Of a DNA stretch of 43,658 bases, positions 15,725 to 24,607 are shown piece after piece. The position numbers were made by a program, and so were the translations under genes. Source of the DNA: an uncultured Treponema sp. (GTDB taxonomy: Bacteria > Spirochaetota > Spirochaetia > Treponematales > Treponemataceae); assembly GCA_937885175.1 (NCBI GenBank), contig CAKZZO010000004.1, positions 1-43,658 on the forward strand. Direction: 5' to 3'. The notes beneath the pieces were generated by a model, which searched no databases, was not told the origin of the DNA, and was given only the letters and a program-made list of their open reading frames with translations. Within the stretch, counting starts at the first letter, position 1. Each line of letters starts with the position of its first letter.

Positions 15725-16002
15725 ATGACTAACGAGAATATGAGAGAGCAGCCGGAATTTGACGAGGCAGAATTCAAAAAAGCCATCGCTTGGTCAGATG
15801 CAGATAGCGATACTGCAGAAGACCTTTCCGATGAGGATTTGGAGGCGGAGCGGCAGCGGCAAAGGGAGACAGCGAGTCAATGGCAGGCGCATCGGGAAGA
15901 AGCTCCTATGTTTCTGACCCAAATGTGAGCCAAGGCCTTGATGTGGACACATCGGGCATATCATGGCATACCAATTTTTCAAACAGGGGAGCAAAGTATT
16001 AG
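15725..16002 (+). pseudogene. Precursor peptide broken by a deletion at the VAGG site
   Basis: A strong AGGAGG and ATG 15725 open a 67-codon frame that stops at 15928. It starts MTNENMREQPEFDEAEFKKA and reaches DLSDEDLEA, matching the distal half of the family leader (PDF.EEEFK.., LSDDDLEAVAGG), but then reads ERQRQRE instead of VAGG. In the frame starting at 15844 the sequence reads GGAAAAKGDSESMAG and runs for 52 codons to a stop at 16002. The intact gene at 31035 has GGCGGTTGCCGGCGG here, whereas this gene has one GGCGG. A 10-bp deletion between direct repeats explains the break. The N-terminal 40 residues of the usual leader are also missing. The reconstructed core is polar and unlike the others. 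Confidence 0.72.
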
Positions 16003-16028
16003 GGCTTCTAAAGACAAAGCCACTGCAT

Positions 16029-16080
16029 CTGGGTTAAAAGGTGTTCTTGAAAAAAGTACTTTTTAGCCCAGTTTTTTTTT
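16029..16080 (+). terminator. Rho-independent terminator
   Basis: CTGGGTTAAAAG (16029-16040) pairs with CTTTTTAGCCCAG (16059-16071), allowing one G-T pair and one bulge. Nine T follow (16072-16080). It follows the broken precursor and precedes the binding-protein gene. Confidence 0.8.
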
Positions 16081-16088
16081 GTTTTTGC

Positions 16089-16117
16089 TTGACCTTCCCT
16101 TTTCTTTACAGCAGAAT
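16089..16117 (+). promoter_or_regulatory. Probable sigma-70 promoter for the 16148 gene
   Basis: TTGACC (16089-16094), 17 bp, CAGAAT (16112-16117), downstream of the terminator. It shows no resemblance to the ECF-type sites, so this gene may not belong to that regulon. Confidence 0.5.
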
Positions 16118-16147
16118 TCCGCTTATGCGAGGAGGCACAATAATAGA

Positions 16148-17146
16148 ATGAAAAAAATGATGCTTGCAGTAGCGGCACTCTGTATGCTTGGTACGCTTTG
16201 GGGATGTAGCAAAAAAAATACGGACGAAAAAAAAACAATCGGCATTGCAAAGACTGTGCAGCATGCTGCCCTTGATGACGTTGAGCGCGGCATTATGGAC
16301 GTAATCAATGAGTCTGGAATTGCCGTAAACTATGACTTGCAGAATGCCAATGGCGACATGGATACAGCCACACAGATTGCAAACAAATACAAGGACGAGC
16401 ACGTGGATTTGGCGGTGGGCATTGCCACTCCAGTTGCCCTTGCACTGGCAAATGCCATTAAAGACATTCCCGTTGTATTCGGTACGGTGACTGATCCTGT
16501 GGGTGCGGGACTGGTTACCAGCCTTACCCATGGCGAAGGAAACATTACCGGCATGAGTGATGCAGTTCCCACCGTGCAGCATATCGCCCAGTTTGCCAAG
16601 GTTGCGAATATAAAAAAACTGGGCTACATCTACACGAGCAATGAGGCAAACTCCATCAGTTCCCTGACTCTGGTGCGGGAAGGCTGTGAAAAGGCGGGCA
16701 TTACCCTGGTTACTCAGGCTATAGCCAATGCTTCTGAGGTAAAGGCTGCCGCTGACGCAATCGTAAAGCATGTGGACGGCATCTACCTTACTATGGACAA
16801 TGCGGTTTTTAGTGACCTTGCTTCTTTGGTGCAAGTCTTTGAGGCCGCAAAGAAACCGATTTTCAGTGCGGATGTAACTGGTGCTCAGGCGGGCGGCATT
16901 CTGATGGCAAGCGGCTTTAACTACTACAAGGCTGGTCGTGCTACAGGAGAACTGTGTGTGGAAATACTGAACGGCAAGTCGCCCGCAGACATCCCCGTGC
17001 GTCTGATGACAAAGGCCAGCGACAGCGATTTGCTCTTGAATCTGGATGCTGCGGCTTTGTGCGGCATCACCTTTGACAACGCCTTGATTTTGCAGGCAAA
17101 CATGATTTTTGCAGACGGCAAACTTACCGTAAAAGAAGAAAAATAG
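16148..17146 (+). CDS. ABC transporter substrate-binding lipoprotein (TrpX/DUF534-like)
   Basis: 332 residues with a lipoprotein signal (MKKMMLAVAALCMLG then TLWGC). The mature part matches the PF04392-type binding protein family, a type-I periplasmic fold: 'GIAKTVQHAALDDVERG' at the start, 'VGIATPVALALANAI..IPVVFGTVTDPVGAGLV' and 'NITGMSDAVP'. Members bind aromatic amino acids or related compounds for ABC importers; the specific ligand is not determined here. No permease or ATPase gene is adjacent, so it is an orphan. The start ATG 16148 follows GAGGAGG at a slightly long spacing. It lies upstream of the export operon but has its own vegetative-looking promoter. Confidence 0.85.
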   Translation: MKKMMLAVAALCMLGTLWGCSKKNTDEKKTIGIAKTVQHAALDDVERGIMDVINESGIAVNYDLQNANGDMDTATQIANKYKDEHVDLAVGIATPVALALANAIKDIPVVFGTVTDPVGAGLVTSLTHGEGNITGMSDAVPTVQHIAQFAKVANIKKLGYIYTSNEANSISSLTLVREGCEKAGITLVTQAIANASEVKAAADAIVKHVDGIYLTMDNAVFSDLASLVQVFEAAKKPIFSADVTGAQAGGILMASGFNYYKAGRATGELCVEILNGKSPADIPVRLMTKASDSDLLLNLDAAALCGITFDNALILQANMIFADGKLTVKEEK

Positions 17147-17185
17147 ACAGAAATACAAAAAAAAACACTGATTTTGTCCAAAAAA

Positions 17186-17215
17186 ATTAGCCTTTTTGGA
17201 TTCTGTAGCGTATAA
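17186..17215 (+). promoter_or_regulatory. ECF-type promoter P6 (export operon)
   Basis: TTAGCC (17186-17191) with T5, 16 bp, CGTATAAA (17208-17215). The HlyD start codon (17222) falls at about the predicted +1, so the message may be leaderless. Confidence 0.78.
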
Positions 17216-17221
17216 AAAAGT

Positions 17222-18340
17222 ATGGGACAGATACTATTCCGAAAATCGGCATTGGACAAAATCAGTTCGCTTGATCAGCTCGATCAGACCATGAAGGTGG
17301 TTAAGCCCTCAGACTTTATTGCGGTCATTGCAATGGGAATTATCATCGTGGCGGCCCTGGTGTGGAGCATTGTCGGCTCTATCCCTGAATCAGTTTCGGG
17401 CATGGGCGTTATGATTTCTTCTGATGAAGTGGTCAGCGTAAAGTACTCAAATCAGGGTGCGGTAAAAAATGTATTTGTGCAGCGTGGCGATTACATCAAG
17501 AATGGCGAGATTATCGCTCGTATTGAGCGCACCGACATGCTTGACCAGATTACGCAGGCTCAGACGACCATTGAAAACCTCCTGAAAACCCAGGAACTCA
17601 TCAACTCAAATACGAAAAATGGCGTGTCAAAAGAGCGACGGATGCGGGAACTCTTTGAGCAGGGCTTGATTACCGAAAATGAGTATGTTTCCTCCAAGCA
17701 GAGTTCTCTTGATATTGACCGTCAGGTAAGTGAAAAGCGTCACGAACTGGCTGTGCTAAATGAAAACTACCAGAAAGCCACGAGAATCGTATCTCCCACC
17801 ACAGGCGTTGTTCTTGAAATGTCCGTGGAAAAGAACGACTATGTTAATCCCGGAACAACCATTGCATTGATTGGAAAAGACGACACCTCTCCCATGGAGG
17901 CGGTTATCTTTGTTGCGGCAAACGAGGGAAAGAAAATCAAGCAGGGCATGAAAATAGGTGTCATTCCCTCTACGGTCAAGCGGGAAGAATACGGCTACAT
18001 TCAGGGCATCGTTACGGAAGTTTCAGAATACCCGGTAACCGAAGCCTACATGAATACAGTGCTCAAAAACTCCATGCTGACGCGCACCTTTACCCAGATT
18101 CAGAATCCTATTGAAGTGCGGGCAAGCATTATTCCTGATCCTACCACCGTTTCCGGTTATAAGTGGTCATCTTCAAAAGGACCTGAAGAAAAGATGTCAT
18201 CGGGCATTCTCTGTTCCAGCACGGTAACGGTAGAAGAAAAGCGTCCGATTGAACTGGTTATCCCCCTGTTCAAGAAAAAGATTCTGGGAATTGGAGCGGA
18301 AGATACCTATGAAGCGCAACAGCAGGCGCCACTTCAGTAA
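17222..18340 (+). CDS. NHLM-type HlyD/membrane-fusion adaptor protein
   Basis: 372 residues. The N-terminal cytosolic segment MGQILFRKSALDKISSLDQL is characteristic of the HlyD partner in NHLM peptide export systems (TIGR03794-like). A single TM follows at about 32-52. Then come the first half of a biotinyl/lipoyl-like domain (75-101), a coiled-coil hairpin (about 104-185) and the second half ('IVSPTTGVVLEMSVEKNDYV'). The protein should bridge the two ABC transporters in the inner membrane to the TolC-like protein at 24608. First gene of a five-gene plus-strand operon under P6. No ribosome-binding site is visible, consistent with a leaderless transcript. The ATG at 17222 is chosen because the conserved N terminus starts there. 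Confidence 0.9.
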   Translation: MGQILFRKSALDKISSLDQLDQTMKVVKPSDFIAVIAMGIIIVAALVWSIVGSIPESVSGMGVMISSDEVVSVKYSNQGAVKNVFVQRGDYIKNGEIIARIERTDMLDQITQAQTTIENLLKTQELINSNTKNGVSKERRMRELFEQGLITENEYVSSKQSSLDIDRQVSEKRHELAVLNENYQKATRIVSPTTGVVLEMSVEKNDYVNPGTTIALIGKDDTSPMEAVIFVAANEGKKIKQGMKIGVIPSTVKREEYGYIQGIVTEVSEYPVTEAYMNTVLKNSMLTRTFTQIQNPIEVRASIIPDPTTVSGYKWSSSKGPEEKMSSGILCSSTVTVEEKRPIELVIPLFKKKILGIGAEDTYEAQQQAPLQ

Positions 18341-18361
18341 TGGTTTGCAGCGGGTGATGTA

Positions 18362-20564
18362 ATGGGATTGTTCAAGCAGCTAAAGACAACAAAATATGGA
18401 CTCGACCACATCGGCGTAAAAAAGACTCGTCCAACCCTGCAAATGGAGGCCTTGGAATGCGGTGCGGCGGCGCTTTCTATGATTTTGAGCTATTACGGAA
18501 AGTTTGTGCCCCTGGAGCAACTGCGTCTTGATTGTGGCGTTTCCCGTGACGGTACAAAGGCGAGCAACATGCTCAAAGCCGCCCGAAAATACGGTCTTGA
18601 AGCAAAGGGCATAAAAGTAGAGTTGGGCGGTCTGAAAAAGTGCAGTTATCCCGCCGTTATCTTTTGGAATTTCAACCACTTTATTGTACTGGAAGGATTT
18701 AAGCACGGTCGCGCCTACGTTGACGATCCTGCATCCGGCCGCCGTTACGTAGACTTTGACGAATTTGACGACTCCTTTACCGGTGTCGTGCTCATGTTTA
18801 AGCCGACTGAGGAATTTCAAAAGGGTGGCTCCAAGCCTGCAATCTGGCCGAAAATCAAACGGCGGCTTGAAGGAAGAATTTCCGTCCTCCTCTTTATGAT
18901 GGCCATAGCCTTCTTTATGTTCCTTATGGGCTTTTTGTATCCCAGTTTTAGCCGCTTCTTTATAGACGACATTCTTGTTGCCGGCTCAATGAAGCAGCTT
19001 AAGCCTCTGCTTGCTATTATGAGCATTTCGCTGGTTGTAAACGGCATCCTCACCTGGGTACAGCAAGCCTGCCTCTTGCGCTTTCAGGAGCGGATTTCGC
19101 TAAAGTCCTCCTCGGAATTTGTGCAGCACCTTTTTAGCCTGCCAGTGCAGTTCTTTATCCAGCGTATGCCCGGTGAATTGTGCAACCGTATTGAGGCAAA
19201 CACCTCCATTGCAAACGTGATTTGTGAGCAGCTTATTTCCGTTGTCATTAACGGTATTACCGGTATTTTCTTCGGCGTTCTGCTCTTTATGTACGATGTG
19301 CCCCTGACGATTATCAGTATATTCTTGGTGTCTCTCATGGCAATAATCTTCCTTCTTTCTGCGGCAAAAATTAAGAGCAAGTCCTTTAAGATTGAGATGG
19401 AAAGCGGAAAACTCAGCGGTACGACTATTTCCGGCATAGAGATGATTGAATCCCTTAAAGCGTCTGGCTCTGAAAATGACTTTTTCCAGCAGTGGGCGGG
19501 GCAGCAGGCAAAAGTTGTTCTGGAAAGTCAGAACCTTGCCATGGTAAACATGGGTAACTCCATTGCGCCAAGCATCATTTCTTCGGTGCTGAACATTCTG
19601 GTTCTGACTATCGGAGCCTTCCGCGTCATGGACGGCTTTATGACCATTGGTATGCTGATTGCCTATCAGTCTCTGCTTTCTAGTTTTATGGGACCGGTCA
19701 GCACCTTTATCGGACTGGGAAAGACCCTGATGGGCATTGACGCAGACATGCAGCGTGTGGACGACGTTATGGATTATCCCGCCCCCCCTGTCTTTAAGCC
19801 CTCGCCTGTGGTGGAAAATGACCAATATCAGCCCTATGAACGGCTTCAGGGCTCTATCTCCATGCGGCATGTTGTCTTTGGCTACAGTAAACTTGCGCCG
19901 CCCCTTTTGAACGACTTTAACCTTGACCTTACGCCGGGTAAGCGCGTTGCCCTTGTTGGCGGCTCTGGCTCAGGAAAAATCAACTATCGGAAAACTTCTC
20001 AGCTGCCTCTATACCCAGTGGGAAGGCGACATCCTCTTTGACGGAAAGCCTGTCTCCGAGATTGACCGCAAGGTTTTCTCTGCATCCGTCTCTGTAGTAG
20101 ACCAGTCCATTGCCATTTTTGACGGCTCCATAAAGGACAACATCACCATGTGGAATGCGACTATTCCCATTGACCAGTATGTGCAGGCGGCAAAGGATGC
20201 TTGTATCCATGACGTTATCATTTCCCGCCCGGAAGGCTACTATGCAAAAATCATTGAGGGCGGAAAGAATTTCAGCGGCGGACAGCGGCAGCGTTTGGAA
20301 ATTGCCCGTGCTCTGGCCACCAATCCCCGCATCCTTATCATGGATGAGGCAACTTCGGCTCTTGATGCGGTTACGGAAGCGACGGTAGACAAAAACCTTC
20401 GCCGCAGAGGCTGTACCAGCATCATCATTGCCCACCGCCTCAGTACCATTCGTGACTGTGACGAAATTATTGTGCTTGATACAGGAAAAGTGGTGCAGCG
20501 CGGCACCCATGAGGAACTTATCGAACAGGAAGGGCTGTATAAGGAACTCATCAAAACGATGTAG
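18362..20564 (+). CDS. NHLM-type C39 peptidase/ABC exporter, frameshifted in Walker A
   Basis: Restoring one frameshift gives about 733 residues. An N-terminal C39 peptidase cleaves after double-Gly leaders: Gln27 and catalytic Cys33 (LQMEALECGAAAL), His106 (NFNHFIVLEG) and Asp122 (DDPASGRR). A six-helix ABC membrane domain (about 170-460) and the ATPase follow. In this sequence the Walker A reads GGSGSGK then INYRK, because A5 at 19975-19979 replaces the A4 needed for GKSTIGKLL. The rest of the ATPase continues in another frame (from about 19980) with signature FSGGQRQRLEIARAL, Walker B ILIMDEATSALD and H-loop IIIAHRLST. As written, the product ends at 20041 without an ATPase. A sequencing error, slippage or true loss are all possible. 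It is the processing exporter for the precursors. Confidence 0.87.
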
Positions 20565-20576
20565 GAGGAGCTCAAG

Positions 20577-20635
20577 ATGAAAACTGCCTGAACGAGCGCT
20601 CGTTTTTATCTTTGCGAAGTTTGCGCTGCAAACTT
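20577..20635 (+). repeat. Stub ORF and two palindromic hairpins between the ABC genes
   Basis: After GGAGGAG, a four-codon frame (ATG 20577 to TGA 20591, MKTA) runs into AACGAGCGCTCGTT (20591-20604, perfect palindrome) and AAGTTTGC-GCT-GCAAACTT (20617-20635), each followed by T's. The second resembles the element at 40360-40380. An insertion that displaced the original start of the next gene, or an attenuator, would both fit. Confidence 0.55.
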
Positions 20636-20650
20636 TTTATGGAAGGAAGT

Positions 20651-23296
20651 ATGGAAGCAAAGACGATACAGATTACTAACAGCAATTTCCTCGTCCTGAA
20701 TGGAAGCGCAACTGTCTACCGGGTGGTAAAAAGCCATGCCTATCTTTTTATTGTAGAAACCCTGTCTGACGGTTCCTATGGAGCGCGTCATCCCCTGGCT
20801 GATTACGGAGAGGGTGAAATTTCCCTGAACTTTTCGGCAGAAGGCAATTTTGCCATTATTCTTGCGGGAACGACAGAAACTCAGGTGGAAGAGATTCCCT
20901 TTGCAGATGCATTTGCCTCATATGAAAAGCAAGTGACGGCGACCTTTGCTTCTCTGCGACGCTTTTTTTCCCTTGATGACCAGCGTACCTTGTCGGCAGA
21001 AAACTATGGAGAAATTTCCTCCCTGCTTGCCCAAAAATCACTGGAACTGTGGCAAAAGGAAAAGGAATTTGAAAGTTCCTCAAGTATTGCCTATCAGCAT
21101 CTTTCGGACAAGTCCTATCGTGAGACCCTCCGTACTATTTCATCGGTGGTAAACCGCAAGAAAACCTATGCTGATGTATTTGCTGGTGATGAGTCCAACA
21201 TACAGAAAGTCTTCCGTCTGGTGGCGGAAAAGACCCGCATCACCGTAGCCCCCAGCGAAAAACCCTACACAGCGGATAAAGCGGGCATTCAGGCTATTGC
21301 AAAAGACAACACGGTGCGTATTCGTGAAGTTCTGCTCCGTGAAAAATGGTACAAGGATGACAACGGACATTTGATTTCTTTTCTTAAAAATGAAGGCAGG
21401 GTAGATGTTGCCAACGATACGGATTTGGCAAAGGATTTTAGGCCGGTGGCACTGATAAAAAAATCAGGTAACTACATCATGTATGACCCCTCCGACAATT
21501 CCGCCACTCCTGTTACGGCAGAAAACGCAAACCGCATCTATCCCATGGCCTTTATGCTCTACCGCACGATTGTAAAGGAAAAGATAAACATAAAAGACTT
21601 GTGCATGTTTGTCTTTGCCGACATAAAGATAGATTTTGTGCGCTTTGTCCTTATCGGTCTTTTGTGTACGCTCATTGGCCTTTTAACGCCTATGATGACC
21701 AAAAACTTCATTGACTACATTATTCCCAATGCGGCACGAAACATGGCAGTGCAGATTTGTGTGCTGGTATTTGTCTGTAACATGGCTTCCATGCTTGGCT
21801 CTCTTGCAAAGACACTGGCCAATATGCGTATGCAGACCAAGAGCCAGAACGTACTGCAGACCGCCATCATCGACCGCCTGCTCAGGCTTCCGGTTAATTT
21901 TTTCAAGGACTACACTTCTGGTGACCTTTCTGACCGCGCCATGACAATGAGCACCATGCAGGCGCAGATTTCGGGCATCATACTTTCCACTGTGATGAAC
22001 TTGCTCTTTAGTGTTGTCTACCTTGTCCAGGAATTCAAGTATTGTGCCTACTTTGCCAAACTGGGGCTCCTCTTTTTGCTGCTGCCCATACTGGTGCCCC
22101 TTATTGCCTGTTTTGCTACCTACCGCTGGGAAAAATGTCTGATTGAAAGCGGCGGCAAAATCACTGGCATGCTCTTTCAGTTCCTGAGCGGCATTGAAAA
22201 AATCCGCAACTCCAATTCAGAGCGGCGTGTTTTTGGCGAATGGTCACATGAATATACCCGTCAGCGCAAATTTGCCTACAACATTGAGGCGGTGCACAAC
22301 GTCATGCAGACTATCAATGCCGTCTATCCTACGCTGGTAAGCATTCTCTTCTATTTCTTCTTTAGCGTTGCCATGAAGGAAAAGAAAATCATAGGACTTT
22401 CCACTGGTACGTTTATGGCCTTCCTGTCGGCCTATGGTTCCTTCCAAGGGGCAGTGCTGGGCTTTACGGATTCAATGCTTTCTATCCGCAACCTTGTTCC
22501 CCTGAGCAAACGTGTTAAGCCTATCATGCAGCAGGAACCTGAAATCCATGATGCCAAGCCGTCTATTGGTACGCTCAAAGGTGCCATTGACATAAACCAC
22601 CTAAATTTCCGCTATGTGGAAAACGGTCCGCTGATTCTGAATGACGTGAACATGAAGATTGAGCCGGGAGAATACATCGGCATTGTAGGGACATCGGGTG
22701 CGGGAAAATCCACCCTCTTGCGCATGATTCTGGGTTTTGAAAGACCTGAGTCCGGGGCAATCTACTTTGACAAGCAGGATATGAACGACTATGAAATTGG
22801 TTCAATCCGCCGTCAGATGGGTGTGGTATTGCAAAACGATACGGTTCTACAGGGAACAATCATGCAGAATATCGTGGGAAGCTCCGGCCTTAAAGAGGCA
22901 GATGCATGGAGGGCTGCCAAGGCGGTTGCTTTTGACAAGGATATTCGCGAAATGCCCATGGGTATGTTTACGATGATTCCTGCGGGAGGGCTCTCCATTT
23001 CGGGCGGTCAGTTGCAGCGTCTTATCATTGCCCGTGCCATTATCCGTGAGCCAAACATTCTGCTCTTTGATGAAGCTACGAGTGCTCTGGATAATGTGAC
23101 CCAGGCAGTAGTGCGCCAGAGTCTTGACGAATTAAAGGTAACGCGCATTGTCATTGCCCATCGTCTGAGTACCATTATCCACGCCGACCGCATCTACGTG
23201 ATGAAGGACGGCAGGGTGATTGAGACGGGAACCTATGATGAACTGATGCAAATGAAGGGCTATTTTGCGGAACTGGCAAAACGGCAGAACGTGTAG
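20651..23296 (+). CDS. NHLM-type ABC transporter, second ATP-binding/permease subunit
   Basis: 881 residues from ATG 20651 (GGAAGGA just upstream). A soluble N-terminal region of about 310 residues, with beta-rich segments, precedes the membrane domain (from about 'FVRFVLIGLLCTLIGLL'). This long extension is typical of the NHLM second ABC subunit (TIGR03797-like), and it has no C39 Cys. The ATPase is intact: Walker A GTSGAGKST (680-688), signature LSISGGQLQRL, Walker B ILLFDEATSALD and H-loop VIAHRLST. It should pair with the C39 transporter to form the inner-membrane export complex. Two hairpins and a stub ORF separate the two ABC genes, so its expression may be uncoupled from upstream translation. 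Confidence 0.9.
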   Translation: MEAKTIQITNSNFLVLNGSATVYRVVKSHAYLFIVETLSDGSYGARHPLADYGEGEISLNFSAEGNFAIILAGTTETQVEEIPFADAFASYEKQVTATFASLRRFFSLDDQRTLSAENYGEISSLLAQKSLELWQKEKEFESSSSIAYQHLSDKSYRETLRTISSVVNRKKTYADVFAGDESNIQKVFRLVAEKTRITVAPSEKPYTADKAGIQAIAKDNTVRIREVLLREKWYKDDNGHLISFLKNEGRVDVANDTDLAKDFRPVALIKKSGNYIMYDPSDNSATPVTAENANRIYPMAFMLYRTIVKEKINIKDLCMFVFADIKIDFVRFVLIGLLCTLIGLLTPMMTKNFIDYIIPNAARNMAVQICVLVFVCNMASMLGSLAKTLANMRMQTKSQNVLQTAIIDRLLRLPVNFFKDYTSGDLSDRAMTMSTMQAQISGIILSTVMNLLFSVVYLVQEFKYCAYFAKLGLLFLLLPILVPLIACFATYRWEKCLIESGGKITGMLFQFLSGIEKIRNSNSERRVFGEWSHEYTRQRKFAYNIEAVHNVMQTINAVYPTLVSILFYFFFSVAMKEKKIIGLSTGTFMAFLSAYGSFQGAVLGFTDSMLSIRNLVPLSKRVKPIMQQEPEIHDAKPSIGTLKGAIDINHLNFRYVENGPLILNDVNMKIEPGEYIGIVGTSGAGKSTLLRMILGFERPESGAIYFDKQDMNDYEIGSIRRQMGVVLQNDTVLQGTIMQNIVGSSGLKEADAWRAAKAVAFDKDIREMPMGMFTMIPAGGLSISGGQLQRLIIARAIIREPNILLFDEATSALDNVTQAVVRQSLDELKVTRIVIAHRLSTIIHADRIYVMKDGRVIETGTYDELMQMKGYFAELAKRQNV

Positions 23297-23305
23297 GAGG
23301 ATGCT

Positions 23306-24604
23306 ATGAAAAAGAATGTAATGACTATATATACCCTGTCCGCAATGCTTGCGCTTTTATTCTTCTGTCTGTCCTGTGCATCGGACAATCCTTCCCGTGA
23401 GCGGGATAAGGAGACGACGAAACTCTTTAAAAAGCAGCATGTCATCCGCATTGCCTGCGTTTCTTCCTGGAAACAGAATGATTCCCTGCAATGGGAAGGC
23501 GTAGAACTGGCAAAGGACGAAATCAATGCGGCGGGCGGTGTTGACGGCGCACAGATTGAACTGCTGAAAATGGATGATGATTTGGACGAGAAAAAAGGTC
23601 TGGGCGTCGCCTATGACATTGCAATGCGTCCTGACATTACCGCGGTTATCGGGCACAGCACTTCCGGCATTTCCCTTCCTGCTTCACGGGTCTACCAGTA
23701 TTACGGACTCTTGATGTTTTCTCCCATGTCTACCGTGCGCAAACTGACGGCTCAGGGGCTTTCGCTGGTCTTCAGAAATATCCCCACTTCCGCAGAATTT
23801 GGAAAGTCTGCGGTGTCTCTCTGCAAGCAAAAGGGCTGGAACCGCATAATCATCTATTATCTTGATACCGTCTACGGCGAAGACCTTGCCAATGCCTTTG
23901 ACTTTTCCTGCAGCACGGAAGACGTTCGTGTTGTAGACCGGGCAAGTTATACCGCCTTTGATGAAAAGCACAACTTTGCCGACATGATTAAGTTCTGGAA
24001 TGCAAATTTTGAGTATGACGCTATATTTTTGGCTGGCTCTATGCCTCAGCTAAAGACGGTCATTGAATCCATCCGCGAAAGTGGCGTTACCAAGCCTATC
24101 ATCGGTTCCGACTCCTTTGAGTATCCCGCTTTGGAAGAATGGATTGTTGACCATAATGTAGCGGATATTTATGCGGTCACCTCTTACGAAAGAAATTCTT
24201 CCCTGGAATCCTATAAAAAATTTGAGGAAGCCTTTCTTGCAAAATATGAAAAGAAGCCCGACCAGGAATCCGTACAGGCCTACGATGCCCTTAAAGCCAT
24301 TGCCGATGCAATTCAAACTGCCCATTCGGTAAAGAATGCACAGCTTGCCACCGTATTGCGTCGCATGGTTTGTAACGGCGTTATGGGTCCTTACAAATTT
24401 AATGCTCGTGGAGACGTGATGGGAAAGGAGATGTATGTTCTTGACTTTAACGCCGTCCGTGCCATGGCAAGAAGAGAACAAAAGGTTGAACTAGAAGACG
24501 CAAGGCAGAAGGCCTATGCTGCCGTGCAAAAGCAGGCCGAAAAAGTATTTACGGAAAGAATGGAAAGCGGAGAAAAAGAAATAGAAGATGAGTATGTGGA
24601 GTAA
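23306..24604 (+). CDS. Type-I periplasmic binding lipoprotein (LivK-like)
   Basis: 432 residues starting 9 bp after the second ABC gene, with AGGAGG before the ATG. The signal ends in FFCLSC, a lipobox. The mature part has the leucine/branched-chain amino-acid receptor fold: 'WEGVELAKDEINAAGGVDG', 'VIGHSTSGISLPASRVYQYYGLLMFSP', and 'SVQAYDALKAIADAI'. The C-terminal about 50 residues form a charged helix (QKAYAAVQKQAEKVFTER) not usual for the family, perhaps a coiled coil contacting the export complex. Its place inside a peptide-export operon, with no import permease, suggests a sensing or accessory role. It may bind the exported peptide or a host or community signal; this is inference. Confidence 0.85.
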   Translation: MKKNVMTIYTLSAMLALLFFCLSCASDNPSRERDKETTKLFKKQHVIRIACVSSWKQNDSLQWEGVELAKDEINAAGGVDGAQIELLKMDDDLDEKKGLGVAYDIAMRPDITAVIGHSTSGISLPASRVYQYYGLLMFSPMSTVRKLTAQGLSLVFRNIPTSAEFGKSAVSLCKQKGWNRIIIYYLDTVYGEDLANAFDFSCSTEDVRVVDRASYTAFDEKHNFADMIKFWNANFEYDAIFLAGSMPQLKTVIESIRESGVTKPIIGSDSFEYPALEEWIVDHNVADIYAVTSYERNSSLESYKKFEEAFLAKYEKKPDQESVQAYDALKAIADAIQTAHSVKNAQLATVLRRMVCNGVMGPYKFNARGDVMGKEMYVLDFNAVRAMARREQKVELEDARQKAYAAVQKQAEKVFTERMESGEKEIEDEYVE

Positions 24605-24607
24605 GCG

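Noticed and set aside
16029..16080. TTAGCC within this stretch as a seventh ECF-type promoter
   Set aside because: No CGTATAAA lies 16-17 bp downstream, and the bases form the stem of a terminator.
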